Shown here piece after piece: positions 43,412 to 53,951 of a stretch of DNA of 64,000 nucleotides. A model generated the notes under the pieces. The model was not told where the DNA came from and did not search any database. It saw only the letters and a program-made list of their open reading frames with translations. The DNA comes from Delftia tsuruhatensis NBRC 16741 (GTDB lineage: Bacteria; Pseudomonadota; Gammaproteobacteria; Burkholderiales; Burkholderiaceae_C), in contig NZ_BCTO01000035.1 of the NCBI RefSeq assembly GCF_001571325.1, forward strand, positions 1 to 64,000. Reading direction: 5' to 3'. The stretch's first letter is position 1. The number at the start of each line of letters is the position of its first letter. Made by a program: the position numbers and the translations under genes.

Positions 43412-44287
43412 TTATAGCTCGGTGCGCAGCGCCCAGATTTCGGGGAACAGCACCACGTCCAGCATCTTGCGCAGGTAGCTGACGCCGCCGGTGCCGCCCG
43501 TGCCGCGCTTGAAGCCGATGACGCGCTCCACAGTCGTCAGATGGCGGAAGCGCCACAGGCGGAAGGCGTCCTCGATGTCGGCCAGCTTTTCGCCGAGCTG
43601 GTACAGGTCCCAGTGCTGGTGGGGATCGCGGTAGACCGTGATCCAGGCCTGCTTGACGCCTTCGCTGGCCTCGTAGGGCTGGGTCCAGTCGCGCTCCAGC
43701 CGGTCGGCGGGCACCTCGATGCCCTCGCGCGCCAGCAGTTGCAGGGACACGTCGTAGAGCGAGGGCGAGCGCCATGCCGCCTCCACCTGGGCCAGCAGAT
43801 CGGGCCGGTGGGCATGGGGCTGGAGCATGGCGGCATTCTTGTTGCCCAGGGAGAACTCGATGCAGCGGTACTGGTAGCTCTGGAAGCCGCTGGAGTTGGC
43901 CAGGTAGGGACGCATGGCCGTGTACTCGGGCGGCGTCATGGTGGACAGCACGGTCCAGGCGCTGACCAGTTGCTCCATGATGCGGCTCACGCGGGCCAGC
44001 ATCTTGAAGGCGTCGGCGCGCGTGCCGCCTGCGATGGCGGCCGTGGCGGCTCGGACCTCATGCAGCATCAGCTTCATCCACAGCTCGCTGGTCTGGTGCT
44101 GGATGATGAACAGCATCTCGTCATGCGCGGGCGACAGCGGGTGCTGTGCCGTGAGGATCTGGTCCAGGTGCAGGTAGTCGCCATAGCTCATGGACTGGCT
44201 GAAGTCCAGCTGGGCGCGCTCCTCTTTGACGATGGATTCGGTGCGGCCGGGGCTGTTCATGGGACAGCCGGAGTGTTCGGTGGTCAT
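43412..44287 (-). CDS. kynA: Tryptophan 2,3-dioxygenase, copy 1
   Basis: A 291-residue heme enzyme opening the indole ring of L-tryptophan to N-formylkynurenine. [51 protein letters not shown] (substrate and heme pocket) and [19 protein letters not shown] are all family signatures; the C-terminus is [14 protein letters not shown] at 44287 is chosen; a longer frame runs upstream under the divergent ada-like promoter. A second copy lies at 51814-52674. It is followed by the MFS gene and is divergent from the ada-like gene (148 bp). Confidence 0.95.
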   Translation of the reverse strand: MTTEHSGCPMNSPGRTESIVKEERAQLDFSQSMSYGDYLHLDQILTAQHPLSPAHDEMLFIIQHQTSELWMKLMLHEVRAATAAIAGGTRADAFKMLARVSRIMEQLVSAWTVLSTMTPPEYTAMRPYLANSSGFQSYQYRCIEFSLGNKNAAMLQPHAHRPDLLAQVEAAWRSPSLYDVSLQLLAREGIEVPADRLERDWTQPYEASEGVKQAWITVYRDPHQHWDLYQLGEKLADIEDAFRLWRFRHLTTVERVIGFKRGTGGTGGVSYLRKMLDVVLFPEIWALRTEL

Positions 44288-44435
44288 GTGGGAGTCTCGC
44301 AAGTCTCGATGCGGAAAATGCAGGGCGCAGCGTAACCGAATCCCGCGCAGCAATCCTGCGGCTTGCAAGAAGCGGGATGCGCGCCCGCGCCGGGCTGCGT
44401 AGAGTAGGGCATCCGATGATCCTGAAAGACATGCC

Positions 44436-45355
<920 letters not shown>

Positions 45356-45359
<4 letters not shown>

Positions 45360-46366
45360 GCGGGCAAGGACAAGGGCCAGGGCAAGGGCGTGGCACCGGC
45401 CAGACCTATCAGGCGCAGCAGCAACTGACGCTGCCGGCCGGCTACCGCATGACCGAGTTCTGGGGCTTTCACCGGCGCGATGCCCAGCGCCTGTCCGAAT
45501 GCGATCTGCAGGATGGCGGCACCATCCGCATGCACAAGGGCCTGATGTGGAAAGGCCTTCCCACGCTGCTCACCCTGGAGCTGAGGCAGCAGTGCGAAGA
45601 GGCGGCCGTGGTCCAGGCCCGATGGCGCCTGCCCGCCGATGCGGGCGCAATCACCGGCATGGACGATGTGCTGGCCGCCATGCTGCGGCGCATGTTCGGA
45701 CTGTCCCAGGATGTGGGGGAGTTCGAGCGCCGCTTTGGCCGCCATGAGCGGCTGGGACCGCTGCTGGCGCGCCAGCCTGGCCTGCATGTGCCCGCGGCCT
45801 GCACGCCCTGGGAGGCGCTGAGCTGGGCCGTCACCGGGCAGCAGATCAGCGTGGCGGCAGCCGTGTCGCTGCGCCGCCGCCTGATCGCCGCAGCCGGCCA
45901 GCCGGTGGCGCTGCACGATGGCCATGCCGACGCGCCGCAGCAGCTGTGGTGCATGCCGGAGGCCGCGCAGGTGGCGCAGCTGAGCGAGGACGACCTGCGC
46001 GCGGCCGGCTTTTCCCGGAGCAAGACCCATACGCTGCGCCTGCTGGCGCATGCCGTGCAGGCGGGCGAACTGCCGCTGGACGATTGGGCCGCCATGCCCG
46101 AGCTGCCCGCCAGCGAGATCAGCCGGCGGCTGCTGGCCCTCAAGGGCGTCGGCCCGTGGACCGTGAACTACATGCTGCTGCGCGGCTATGGCCACCTGGA
46201 CGGCCCGTTGCACGGCGATGTGGCCGTGCGCCGCGCCCTGGCGCGGCTGCTGGAGACGGAATCCGTGGACGCCGCGCAGACCGAGTTGTGGCTGCGGGAC
46301 TTCGCGCCCTGGCGCGCCCTGGTCGCGGCCCATCTCTGGGCCTCGCTGTCGTCCACGGCGTTCTGA
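45356..46366 (+). CDS. alkA: DNA-3-methyladenine glycosylase II, AlkA type
   Basis: A 336-residue base-excision glycosylase. The N-terminal half carries the AlkA-type domain (LPAGYRMTEFWGFHRRDAQRL); the HhH-GPD motif is LKGVGPWTVNYMLLRGYGHLDGPLHGDVAVR with catalytic Asp at about 288, and TPWEALSWAVTGQQIS is the usual helix. It removes 3-methyladenine and similar lesions. The start overlaps the ada-like stop, forming an alkylation-repair operon. The first ~16 residues are Gly/Gln-rich. It converges on kynU (17 bp). Confidence 0.9.
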
Positions 46367-46383
46367 AGGGCTGGCTCCAGGCT

Positions 46384-47688
46384 TCAGGTCACCGCATTGA
46401 CGCGGTTGAACTCCGGCTTGCGCCATTCGCCCGATTCCAGCACCTGGCGCAGGTGCTCCACGGCATGCCAGACATCTTCGAATCCCACGTACAGCGGCGT
46501 GAAGCCGAAGCGCAGGATGTCCTTGTGCAGGCCCGTGCCGTCGCCCTTGCGGAAGTCGCCGATCACGCCGCGCGCGATCAGCGCCTGCACGATGGCATAG
46601 GCGCCGCTGTCCTTGCCGTCCACGCCCAGCCCTTCCTCGCGCGTGAGGCAGACCTGGGAGCCGCGCCGGCCGTGCTCGCGCGGCGTGGCCAGGCCCAGGC
46701 CGTGGCCCTGGCAGCGTTCCTCGACCAGGGCGATGAACAGGTCGGTCAGCGACAGCGACTTCTTGCGCAGCGCGTCCATGCCGCCCAGCGGCTCCACGGC
46801 AGTGAACACGTCCAGGCCGCACTGCAGCACGCTCAGGCTGACCATGGGCTGGGTGCCGCACAGGTAGCGCTGTATGCCCTGGGCCGGGTGGTAGTCCGGC
46901 ACGAACTTGAAAGGCTCGGCATGGCCGAACCAGCCCGACAGCGGCTGCCAGAAGCGGTTGATCAGGCGTGGATGGGCCCAGACAAAGGCCGGCGCACCGG
47001 GGCCGCCGTTGAGGTACTTGTAGCTGCAGCCGATGGCGAAGTCGGCATTCGCGCCCTTGAGATCGACAGGCACGGCGCCCGCGCTGTGGCACAGGTCCCA
47101 GACGCAGAGAATGCCCTTGCCCTGCGCGGCAGCCGTCACGGCAGCCATGTCGTGCATGGCGCCCGTGCGGTAGTTGACATGGGTGAGCATGCAGATGGCC
47201 ACCTCGTCGGTCAGCGCGCTGGCAATTTCCTCGGGTTCGAGCAGCACCAGCTCCAGGCCGTATTCCTGGCAGACCGACTGGGCGATGTAGAGGTCGGTGG
47301 GGAAGTTGCTGCGCTCGCTGATCAGGCGCTTGCGTTGCGGCGCGTCCTCGCGCGCGATGCGGGCCGCCGCCGTCAGCACCTTGTAGAGGTTGATGGAGGC
47401 CGTGTCGGTGAACACCAGCTCGCCCGCGCCCACGCCCAGCCAGGGGGCGAACTGGTCGCCCAGGCGCTGGGGCAGGCTGATCCAGCCGGCGTCATTCCAC
47501 GAGCGGATCAGGCCCTGGGCCCATTCCTGCTGCACCACCTCGGCCACGCGCGCGGCGGCGGCGCGGGGGCTGGCGCCCAGCGAATTGCCGTCAAGGTAGA
47601 TCACGCCTTCGGGCAGCGTGAATTGGTCGCGCAGGGCGCGCAGCGGGTCTTGCGCATCGAGGGTGAGGCAGTCTTGCAGGCTCGTCAC
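46384..47688 (-). CDS. kynU: Kynureninase KynU
   Basis: A 434-residue PLP enzyme cleaving kynurenine to anthranilate and alanine. YLDGNSLGASPRA, SWNDAGWISLP, VWDLCHSAGAVPVDL (the Asp ligating the PLP pyridine) and GCSYKYLNGGPGAPAF with the PLP Lys224 are conserved. The start is GTG at 47688 after AAGGAGA; no ATG is suitably placed. It is the last gene of the permease-kynB-kynU operon, 52 bases after kynB. Confidence 0.95.
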   Translation of the reverse strand: MTSLQDCLTLDAQDPLRALRDQFTLPEGVIYLDGNSLGASPRAAAARVAEVVQQEWAQGLIRSWNDAGWISLPQRLGDQFAPWLGVGAGELVFTDTASINLYKVLTAAARIAREDAPQRKRLISERSNFPTDLYIAQSVCQEYGLELVLLEPEEIASALTDEVAICMLTHVNYRTGAMHDMAAVTAAAQGKGILCVWDLCHSAGAVPVDLKGANADFAIGCSYKYLNGGPGAPAFVWAHPRLINRFWQPLSGWFGHAEPFKFVPDYHPAQGIQRYLCGTQPMVSLSVLQCGLDVFTAVEPLGGMDALRKKSLSLTDLFIALVEERCQGHGLGLATPREHGRRGSQVCLTREEGLGVDGKDSGAYAIVQALIARGVIGDFRKGDGTGLHKDILRFGFTPLYVGFEDVWHAVEHLRQVLESGEWRKPEFNRVNAVT

Positions 47689-47740
47689 GGGGTCTCCTTG
47701 GGTATGGAAAAGGCGAAAGGCGAAAGGTGCGGCCCGGGAA

Positions 47741-48370
47741 TCAGGCCAGGGCACGCAGCACGGCGCGCACGGGCGAGGCATCGGCCTCGACCAGCTTGAG
47801 CGGCAGGGCGATGAGCTCGTAGTCGCCCTCGGCCACCTCGTCCAGCACCAGGTTCTCCAGTACGCGCAGGCCGCGCCGGCGGATCACCTGGTGGCTGTCC
47901 AGGCTCTTGCTGCTGGCCGGGTCGATGCTGGCCGTGTCAATGCCGATGAGCTTCACGCCCAGGTCGGCCAGCCGCTCGACCGTGGCCGGTGCATAGGCGG
48001 CCAGTTCCTGGTCCCAGGTGGTGGGGGCGCGCTCGTAGGTGCGCACCAGCACGCGTGCCGGAAGATGCTCCACGGCGTGGGCGATGTGCTCCCATTCGAC
48101 CAGCGGTCCCTTGCCGATGGCGTGGATCACGCGGCAGGGGCCGAGGAAGGCGTCCAGGTCCACATGGCCGATGCTGGCGCCGTCCGCGTCATAGTGCAGC
48201 GGTGCATCGGCATGCGCTCCCACATGGGGCGACAGCGTGATGGCGCTGACATTGACCGGGCAGCCCGGCCCGATGGTGGCGCACCATTGCTGGCTGTAGG
48301 CCGTGTCGCCGGGAAAGACGGGGCTGGCGGCCTGCACGGCCGGGGAGATGTCCCAGAGTCTGCGGGTCAT
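47741..48370 (-). CDS. kynB: Arylformamidase (kynurenine formamidase) KynB
   Basis: A 209-residue zinc-dependent cyclase-fold hydrolase converting N-formylkynurenine to kynurenine. LWDISPAVQAASPVFPGDTAY, the metal-binding SPHVGAHADAPLHYDADG, and GVKLIGIDTASIDP are family signatures. The ATG at 48370 lies four bases after the permease stop, so the two are co-transcribed. With KynA and KynU it completes the route from tryptophan to anthranilate. Confidence 0.95.
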   Translation of the reverse strand: MTRRLWDISPAVQAASPVFPGDTAYSQQWCATIGPGCPVNVSAITLSPHVGAHADAPLHYDADGASIGHVDLDAFLGPCRVIHAIGKGPLVEWEHIAHAVEHLPARVLVRTYERAPTTWDQELAAYAPATVERLADLGVKLIGIDTASIDPASSKSLDSHQVIRRRGLRVLENLVLDEVAEGDYELIALPLKLVEADASPVRAVLRALA

Positions 48371-48374
48371 GGTT

Positions 48375-49772
48375 TCACTCCTTCGGGGCGGTTCGGGCGG
48401 CCTGTGCGCGCGGCCGGTACCACAGCGCATACACCAGGGCCAGCAGGCCCAGGAAGGGCAGGCCCGTGAGCAGCGTCATGTGGAAGACCTCGGTGAAATA
48501 GGTGGTGACGATCACGCCCAGCATCAGCGCGGCGCCGGCCAGCGTGAACAGCGGATAGCCCCACATGCGGAACTGCAGGCGCTGGCCTGGATGCTCGCGC
48601 GACCAGCGCGCGCGGAAAAACAGATGGGTCACGAAGATCATGAACCAGGTGAACATGGCGCCGAACATGGACACGGACATCATCCACAGCAGCGAGCCTT
48701 CGGGCTTCCACAGGTTCACGGCCACGGCCACGGCAATGCCCAGGCAGGAGATGGCAATCGCCGCCACGGGCACGCCGCGGCTGTTCAGCCGCCCGAACAC
48801 CGAGGGAGCATAGCCGCCGCGCGACAGGCTGAACATCATGCGCGAGGTCACATACAGCTGGCTGTTCATGGCCGACAGCGCGGCCACCAGCACCACGAAG
48901 TTGATGATGCTGGCAGCGCCCGGGATGCCGATGATCTCCATCACCTTCACGAAGGGGCTCTTGTCCGTGCCGGCCTGCTGCCAGGGCACGATGGCCAGCA
49001 TCAGCGCCAGCGTCAGCAGGTAGAAGATCACCAGGCGCGCCATGGTGGTGCGAAAGGCCCGGGTGATGGCGCGCTTGGGGTCCTCGGCCTCGCCAGCCGC
49101 CACGGCCACGGCCTCCAGGCTCAGGTAGCTGAAGATGGCGATGATCACGGCCACCCAGGTGCCCCACAGGCCCTTGGGGAAGAAGCCGCCATCGGCCGTG
49201 TAGTTGAAAAAGCCGATGCCCTGGGGCTGCGAGCCGAACACCACCCAGGCGCCGATCAGGATGAAGGCCACGATGGCGATGATCTTGACCATGGAAAAGC
49301 CGTACTCCACCTGGCCGAAGGCCTTGACGCTGCTGGCGTTGACGGCCACCAGCGCGCCCGAGAACACCACCACCCAGATCCAGCGCGGCACGTCGGGGAA
49401 CCAGTAGCCCATGTAGATGCCTATGGCCGTCACCTCCATGCCCACGGCCAGCACCACGGCGGCCCAGTAGGCATAGCGGACCATGAAGCCGGCCATCGGG
49501 CTGATGTAGTGCTCGGCATAGGCGCCGAACGAGCCCGAGGTCGGATGGGCCACCGTCATCTCGGCCAGGCAGCCCATGAGCAGCAGCGAGATCAGCGCGC
49601 CGATGGCGTAGCTGACCAGCACGCTGGGGCCGGCGAATCCGATGGCGAAGGCGCTGCCCATGAAAAGGCCGGTGCCGATGGCGCCTCCGATGGCGATCAT
49701 CACCATCTGGGCGGCGGACAGCTGCTGGCGCAGGCCGGTTTCTCGTTGCTGAATGTCTTGGAAGGCGGCCAT
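48375..49772 (-). CDS. APC-family amino acid permease, copy 1
   Basis: A 465-residue permease with about twelve helices. MIAIGGAIGTGLFMGSAFAIGFAGPSVL in helix 1 and YSL-type SYLSLEAVAVAAGEAEDP in helix 6 are typical of the amino acid transporter family of the APC superfamily. It heads the kynB-kynU operon, four bases before kynB, suggesting uptake of tryptophan or kynurenine (inference). A paralogue at 53952-55385 shares long near-identical stretches. An ATG 18 codons upstream is less likely given the MAAFQDIQQRE family N-terminus. Confidence 0.9.
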   Translation of the reverse strand: MAAFQDIQQRETGLRQQLSAAQMVMIAIGGAIGTGLFMGSAFAIGFAGPSVLVSYAIGALISLLLMGCLAEMTVAHPTSGSFGAYAEHYISPMAGFMVRYAYWAAVVLAVGMEVTAIGIYMGYWFPDVPRWIWVVVFSGALVAVNASSVKAFGQVEYGFSMVKIIAIVAFILIGAWVVFGSQPQGIGFFNYTADGGFFPKGLWGTWVAVIIAIFSYLSLEAVAVAAGEAEDPKRAITRAFRTTMARLVIFYLLTLALMLAIVPWQQAGTDKSPFVKVMEIIGIPGAASIINFVVLVAALSAMNSQLYVTSRMMFSLSRGGYAPSVFGRLNSRGVPVAAIAISCLGIAVAVAVNLWKPEGSLLWMMSVSMFGAMFTWFMIFVTHLFFRARWSREHPGQRLQFRMWGYPLFTLAGAALMLGVIVTTYFTEVFHMTLLTGLPFLGLLALVYALWYRPRAQAARTAPKE

Positions 49773-49871
49773 GGTGCGCGGCGGTTGGGGGCTGAAAGCG
49801 GAAGGCGTAAGTATCTGCGCTTTCACCGCCGGCCCCGGGCTGGCCGCTGCAAAACCATGGGAGGGTCCGGC

Positions 49872-50657
49872 TCAGGCTCCGCGTGCGTAGCAGCCCGGCG
49901 TCAGCGCATGGTGGGCCTTGAAGGCGCGCTGCAGGTGGGCCTGGTCGGCAAAGCCCATGGCATAGGCCGCATCGGACAGCGCCGCCCCCGTGGCCAGCAG
50001 GCGGCGCGCGCCGTTGATGCGCAGGTTCAGGCGGTAGCTGCCGGGCGTCATGCCCGTGGCCGCCTTGAAGCGGCGGATGAAGCGCGTGGCGCTCATGCCG
50101 CATTCCTGGGCCAGGGACTGCACGGTCAGGCCTGCATCGGGTCCTGCATGCAGGCGCTGCAGCGCGGGGGCCAGGGCCGCCGCATCGCCGGGCAGGGGCA
50201 AGGCTGCGGGCTGGGCACAGCGGTCCAGCAGGTGCTCCAGGCCCAGGGCCAGGCGGTCGGCGGCGGCCGCGCCATCGACGGGGCGGCACAGGCCATCCAC
50301 CAGGCGGGCGATGTCCGCATCCGTGAGCGTGCGCCGGGGAAAGCGCAGCGCGGCCACGCCCAGCCGCGCGTGCAGCCAGTCGGCTTCGACAAACAGCATG
50401 CGGTAGGACCATGGCGCGCCGGGGTCGGGATTGCAGGCATGCCAGGCGCCGGGCTCGATCAGCACCACGCCGCCCGCCTCCACGGGCTGCGGGCCGTGGG
50501 CATGGTGGAACACGGTACGGCCCGCGTCCACGATGCCGATCGAGTACTCGGCATGCATGTGCAGCCGAAAGCAATGCGGCGAGCGCGCACTGTCGCGCAG
50601 CTCGGCCCAGGGGGCGGCCGGATGGCGGTGGAATCGGTGGGGAGAGGCTGAAGTCAT
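49872..50657 (-). CDS. AraC-family transcriptional regulator
   Basis: A 261-residue regulator. The N-terminal cupin-type sensor (FRLHMHAEYSIGIVDAGRTVFHHAHG; GGVVLIEPGAWHACNP) precedes a C-terminal AraC HTH pair (LTVQSLAQECGMSATRFIRRFKAATGMTPGSYRLNLRINGARRLL). It is 12 bases downstream of a LysE-type exporter on the same strand, suggesting that it controls that gene; this pairing of AraC with LysE/RhtB exporters is common. Effector unknown. Confidence 0.88.
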   Translation of the reverse strand: MTSASPHRFHRHPAAPWAELRDSARSPHCFRLHMHAEYSIGIVDAGRTVFHHAHGPQPVEAGGVVLIEPGAWHACNPDPGAPWSYRMLFVEADWLHARLGVAALRFPRRTLTDADIARLVDGLCRPVDGAAAADRLALGLEHLLDRCAQPAALPLPGDAAALAPALQRLHAGPDAGLTVQSLAQECGMSATRFIRRFKAATGMTPGSYRLNLRINGARRLLATGAALSDAAYAMGFADQAHLQRAFKAHHALTPGCYARGA

Positions 50658-50669
50658 GGCGGCCAGCCA

Positions 50670-51290
50670 TCATGCCAGCATGGCCGCCACGCTGGCGACC
50701 AGCAGCAGGGCCAGCAGGCGGTGGAACAGGCGCTGGCGGCGTTCGGTGCGCAGCCAGCCCGAAAGCAGCTGCCCTAGCAGCGCCCAGCTGCCGACCCCAA
50801 CCAGGCAGGCCAGCAGCGAGATGGCGCAAAACTGCAGCAGCGCCCACGGCGCATTCGCATGGGGCAGCACGAACAGGCCCACGCCGGCCAGCGCCACCAG
50901 CCAGGCCTTGGGGTTGAGCGTCTGCACGGCCGTGCCCTGCAACAGCGCTTGCAGCAAGGCCTGCAGCGTGCGCTGCGATCCGGCCTGCTGCTGCGCACCG
51001 GCCTGGCCCACAGGCGCGTTGGCCAGCCGCCAGGCCAGCCACAGCAGATAGGCGGCGCACAGCCACTGTGCGGCCGCAGACAGTTGCGGCAGCGTCTGCA
51101 GCAGCCACTGTGCGCCCTGGCCCATGACCCAGACCACGGCCGCATAGCTGGCGCTGGCGCCCAGCACATAGGCGGCAGAGACCAGGCGCGAGCGCGCTGC
51201 GCCGTGGCGCAGGGCCAGCACATTGACGGGGCCGGGCGTGATGGCGCCGACGAGGGTGAAGACGCCCATGGCGAGCAGCGAGGAGGACAT
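50670..51290 (-). CDS. LysE/RhtB-family amino acid exporter
   Basis: A 206-residue membrane protein with five to six helices. GVFTLVGAITPGPVNVLALRHGAARS is the family N-terminal signature and TLNPKAWLVALAGVG the second conserved motif. The ATG at 51290 follows AGGAGG-like bases (CTCCTCG on the plus strand). It heads a two-gene unit with the araC gene. The substrate is unknown, probably an amino acid or a toxic analogue. Confidence 0.88.
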   Translation of the reverse strand: MSSSLLAMGVFTLVGAITPGPVNVLALRHGAARSRLVSAAYVLGASASYAAVVWVMGQGAQWLLQTLPQLSAAAQWLCAAYLLWLAWRLANAPVGQAGAQQQAGSQRTLQALLQALLQGTAVQTLNPKAWLVALAGVGLFVLPHANAPWALLQFCAISLLACLVGVGSWALLGQLLSGWLRTERRQRLFHRLLALLLVASVAAMLA

Positions 51291-51395
51291 GAGATTTCGC
51301 GCGGACGCAGGACTGCACAAGGCACGCAGTCTCGTCCCGCACGCCGCCCCTGTATTGAACGCAATTGCGGGGCGCCGGCATGTCCGTCACAGCCT

Positions 51396-51773
51396 CTAGG
51401 GGAGCATGGCGTAGGCCACGATCTCCAGCTTCATGCCCGGCACCACCAGCGCCGAAATCCCCATGCTGGAGCGGTTGGGATACGGCGCCTCGAAGAACTC
51501 GCGGTACACGGCGTCGATGGCCGGCATGTCGGCCACGTCGGTCATGTAGATCAGCACCTGGGTCACATGCGCCAGCGTGCCGCCTGCGGCCTGCAGCGCG
51601 TTGCGCAGGTTGGTGAAGGTCAGGCGCGCCTGCTGTTCGATGGGGCCGGTGTCGATGCTGCCGTCGGGCCGCACGGGGCCGTGGGCCGTGAACAGCATCT
51701 GGCCGCTGGCCTTGACGGCCCAGGAGAAGGGCTGCTTGAGCGGCGGCAGTCCCACGTCGATGATTTGCTTCAT
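51396..51773 (-). CDS. RidA-family reactive-intermediate deaminase
   Basis: A 125-residue protein of the RidA/YjgF fold. FSWAVKASGQMLFTAHGPVRPDG, EQQARLTFTNLRNALQAAGG and YPNRSSMGISALVVPGMKLEIVAYA are typical, with the active-site Arg in NRSSM. RidA proteins hydrolyse reactive enamine/imine products of PLP enzymes; here an aminotransferase gene is two genes upstream in the same operon, a plausible source of such intermediates. It lies 40 bases after kynA copy 2. Confidence 0.88.
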   Translation of the reverse strand: MKQIIDVGLPPLKQPFSWAVKASGQMLFTAHGPVRPDGSIDTGPIEQQARLTFTNLRNALQAAGGTLAHVTQVLIYMTDVADMPAIDAVYREFFEAPYPNRSSMGISALVVPGMKLEIVAYAMLP

Positions 51774-51813
51774 GGTGTCTTGGTTCTTGGTGGTTGTTGT
51801 CAGGCGGAAGGCC

Positions 51814-52674
51814 TTACAGCGCGGTTCTCACGGACCAGATTTCGGGGAACAGCACCACGTCCAGCATCTTGCGCAGATAGCTGACGCCGCCGGTGCCGCC
51901 CGTGCCGCGCTTGAAGCCGATGACGCGCTCCACCGTGGTCACATGGCGAAAGCGCCACAGGCGGAAGGCGTCCTCGATGTCGGCGAGCTTTTCGCCGAGC
52001 TGGTACAGGTCCCAGTGCGACTGCGGGTCGCGGTAGACCTGCGCCCAGGCGGCCTCGACCTCGGGGCTGGCCGTGTAGGGCTGGGTCCAGTCGCGTTCCA
52101 GGTGCCCGGCAGGAATGGCCAACCCCTGGCGTGCCAGCAGGCGCAGGGCCTCGTCGTACAGGGAAGGTGCGCGCCATGCAGCCTCCACCCGCGCCAGCAG
52201 GTCCGGGCGGTGGGCATGGGGCTGGAGCATGGCGGCGTTCTTGTTGCCCAGCGCGAACTCGATGCAGCGGTACTGGTAGCTCTGGAAGCCGCTGGAGCTG
52301 GCGAGATACGGGCGCATGGCCGTGTACTCGGTAGGCGTCATGGTGGCCAGCACGGACCAGGCGCCGACCAACTGCTCCATGATGCGGCTCACGCGGGCCA
52401 GCATCTTGAAGGCATCTGCATGGCGGTCGGCCGCCACGGCGGCCGTGGCCGCGCCCAGCTCGTGCAGCATCAGCTTCATCCACAGCTCGCTGGTCTGGTG
52501 CTGGATGATGAACAGCAACTCGTCATGCGTGGGCGACAGCAGTTGCTGTGCGCCCAGGATGGCGTCCAGCTGCAGGTAGTCGCCATAGCTCATGGACTGG
52601 CTGAAATCCAGCTGCGCCCTTTCCTCGGCGACGATGCGCTCGGTCAGGCCGCCATGGACGGGGCAGCCGCTCAT
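51814..52674 (-). CDS. kynA: Tryptophan 2,3-dioxygenase, copy 2
   Basis: A 286-residue paralogue of the gene at 43412, with the same signatures ([70 protein letters not shown]). The ATG at 52674 overlaps the stop of the aminotransferase gene (ATGA), so expression is coupled. The 3' third of the gene is nearly identical to copy 1 at the DNA level, while the N-terminus and middle ([11 protein letters not shown] versus [11 protein letters not shown]) differ. Both appear intact and functional. Confidence 0.95.
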   Translation of the reverse strand: MSGCPVHGGLTERIVAEERAQLDFSQSMSYGDYLQLDAILGAQQLLSPTHDELLFIIQHQTSELWMKLMLHELGAATAAVAADRHADAFKMLARVSRIMEQLVGAWSVLATMTPTEYTAMRPYLASSSGFQSYQYRCIEFALGNKNAAMLQPHAHRPDLLARVEAAWRAPSLYDEALRLLARQGLAIPAGHLERDWTQPYTASPEVEAAWAQVYRDPQSHWDLYQLGEKLADIEDAFRLWRFRHVTTVERVIGFKRGTGGTGGVSYLRKMLDVVLFPEIWSVRTAL

Positions 52675-53915
52675 TGCGGCGACTCCAGCACCGTGGCAAT
52701 GGCGTCGGCCACGTACTGCACGTTGGCGCCGGACAGGCCCGACATGCACATGCGGCCCGAGCGGATCAGGTACACGCCATGCTCGTCGCGCAGGCGGCGG
52801 ACCTGGGGCTCGGTGATGCCTGTGTAGCTGAACATGCCGCGCTGGGTCAGCAGGAAGCCGAAGTCGCGCCGCTCGCCAAAGCGTTCATGCAGCGCGCCGT
52901 GCAGCTGGGCGCGCATGTCCTTGATGCGCCCGCGCATCTGCGCCAGCTCCTGCGCCCATTGGGCGCTCAGCTCGGGCGATGCCAGCACCTGCTGCACCAG
53001 GCGTGCGCCACGGGTGGGTGGCGAGGAATAGTTGCTGCGCACCGTGGCCTTGAGCTGGCCCAGCACATTGCCGGCCGTGGACGCGTCGTTGCAGACCACG
53101 CTGAGGCCGCCCACGCGTTCGCCATACAGCGAGAAGTTCTTGGAAAACGAATTGGCCACGAAGGCCTGGGCGCCCGCATCGGCCAGGGCGCGCACGGACC
53201 AGGCGTCTTCATCGAGCCCATCGCCAAAGCCCTGGTAGGCCATGTCCACGAAGGGGATCAGGCCGCGCTCCACGATCACCGGGATCAGTTGCTGCCACTG
53301 CTCGCGCGACAGGTCCACGCCCGTGGGGTTGTGGCAGCTGGCATGCAGCAGCACCACGCTGCCCGAGGGCAGTTCGCGCAGCGTCTGCAGCATGGCGTCG
53401 AAGCGCAGGCTGCCCGTGGCCGCGTCGTAGTAGGGATAGCTGTGGGTGCGCAGTCCCGCGCCCTGGAAGATGGCCAGGTGGTTGTCCCAGGTGGGATCGC
53501 TGAGCCAGACCTCGGCGCCGGGGAAATAGTGCTGGATGAAGTCCGCGCCCAGCTTGAGCGCGCCCGAGCCGCCCAGGGTCTGCACGGTGGCGATGCGCTG
53601 GCTGCGCACGGCCTCATGACCGGCGCCGAACACCAGGTCCTGCACCAGCTGGCGGTAGGGAGCAATGCCTTCGATGGGCAGGTAGCCGCTGGGGCTTTGC
53701 TCGCGGGCCAGGGCATCGCCGGCCTGGCGCACGCAGTCCAGCACGGGCAGGCGGCCGGCCTCGTCGAAATACAGGCCGATGCTCAGGCTGACCTTGTCGG
53801 CGCGTGGGTCCTGCTGGAAGGCCTCCATCAGCGACAGGATGGGATCTCCGGGGTAGGGCGGGACGTGGCTGAACATCGAGGCGCGGGCGGTATCGAGGGG
53901 GGCAAGAGTCGTCAT
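52671..53915 (-). CDS. Aromatic amino acid aminotransferase (class I, TyrB/AspC type)
   Basis: A 414-residue PLP enzyme. [57 protein letters not shown] and [16 protein letters not shown] with PLP Lys259 are the aspartate/aromatic aminotransferase pattern; the C-terminal Arg in [10 protein letters not shown] binds the alpha-carboxylate. It may transaminate tryptophan, kynurenine or other aromatics; context favours aromatic substrates. It overlaps kynA copy 2 and follows the permease by 36 bases. Confidence 0.92.
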   Translation of the reverse strand: MTTLAPLDTARASMFSHVPPYPGDPILSLMEAFQQDPRADKVSLSIGLYFDEAGRLPVLDCVRQAGDALAREQSPSGYLPIEGIAPYRQLVQDLVFGAGHEAVRSQRIATVQTLGGSGALKLGADFIQHYFPGAEVWLSDPTWDNHLAIFQGAGLRTHSYPYYDAATGSLRFDAMLQTLRELPSGSVVLLHASCHNPTGVDLSREQWQQLIPVIVERGLIPFVDMAYQGFGDGLDEDAWSVRALADAGAQAFVANSFSKNFSLYGERVGGLSVVCNDASTAGNVLGQLKATVRSNYSSPPTRGARLVQQVLASPELSAQWAQELAQMRGRIKDMRAQLHGALHERFGERRDFGFLLTQRGMFSYTGITEPQVRRLRDEHGVYLIRSGRMCMSGLSGANVQYVADAIATVLESPQ

Positions 53916-53951
53916 GTGTCTAAGGCAGAGAGAGAAACGGGAGGCCGGATG

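Noticed and set aside
48367-51390. 1007-codon minus-strand frame across permease 1, araC and lysE
   Set aside because: It crosses three genes in a different frame and has no domain content; an artefact of GC-rich third positions.
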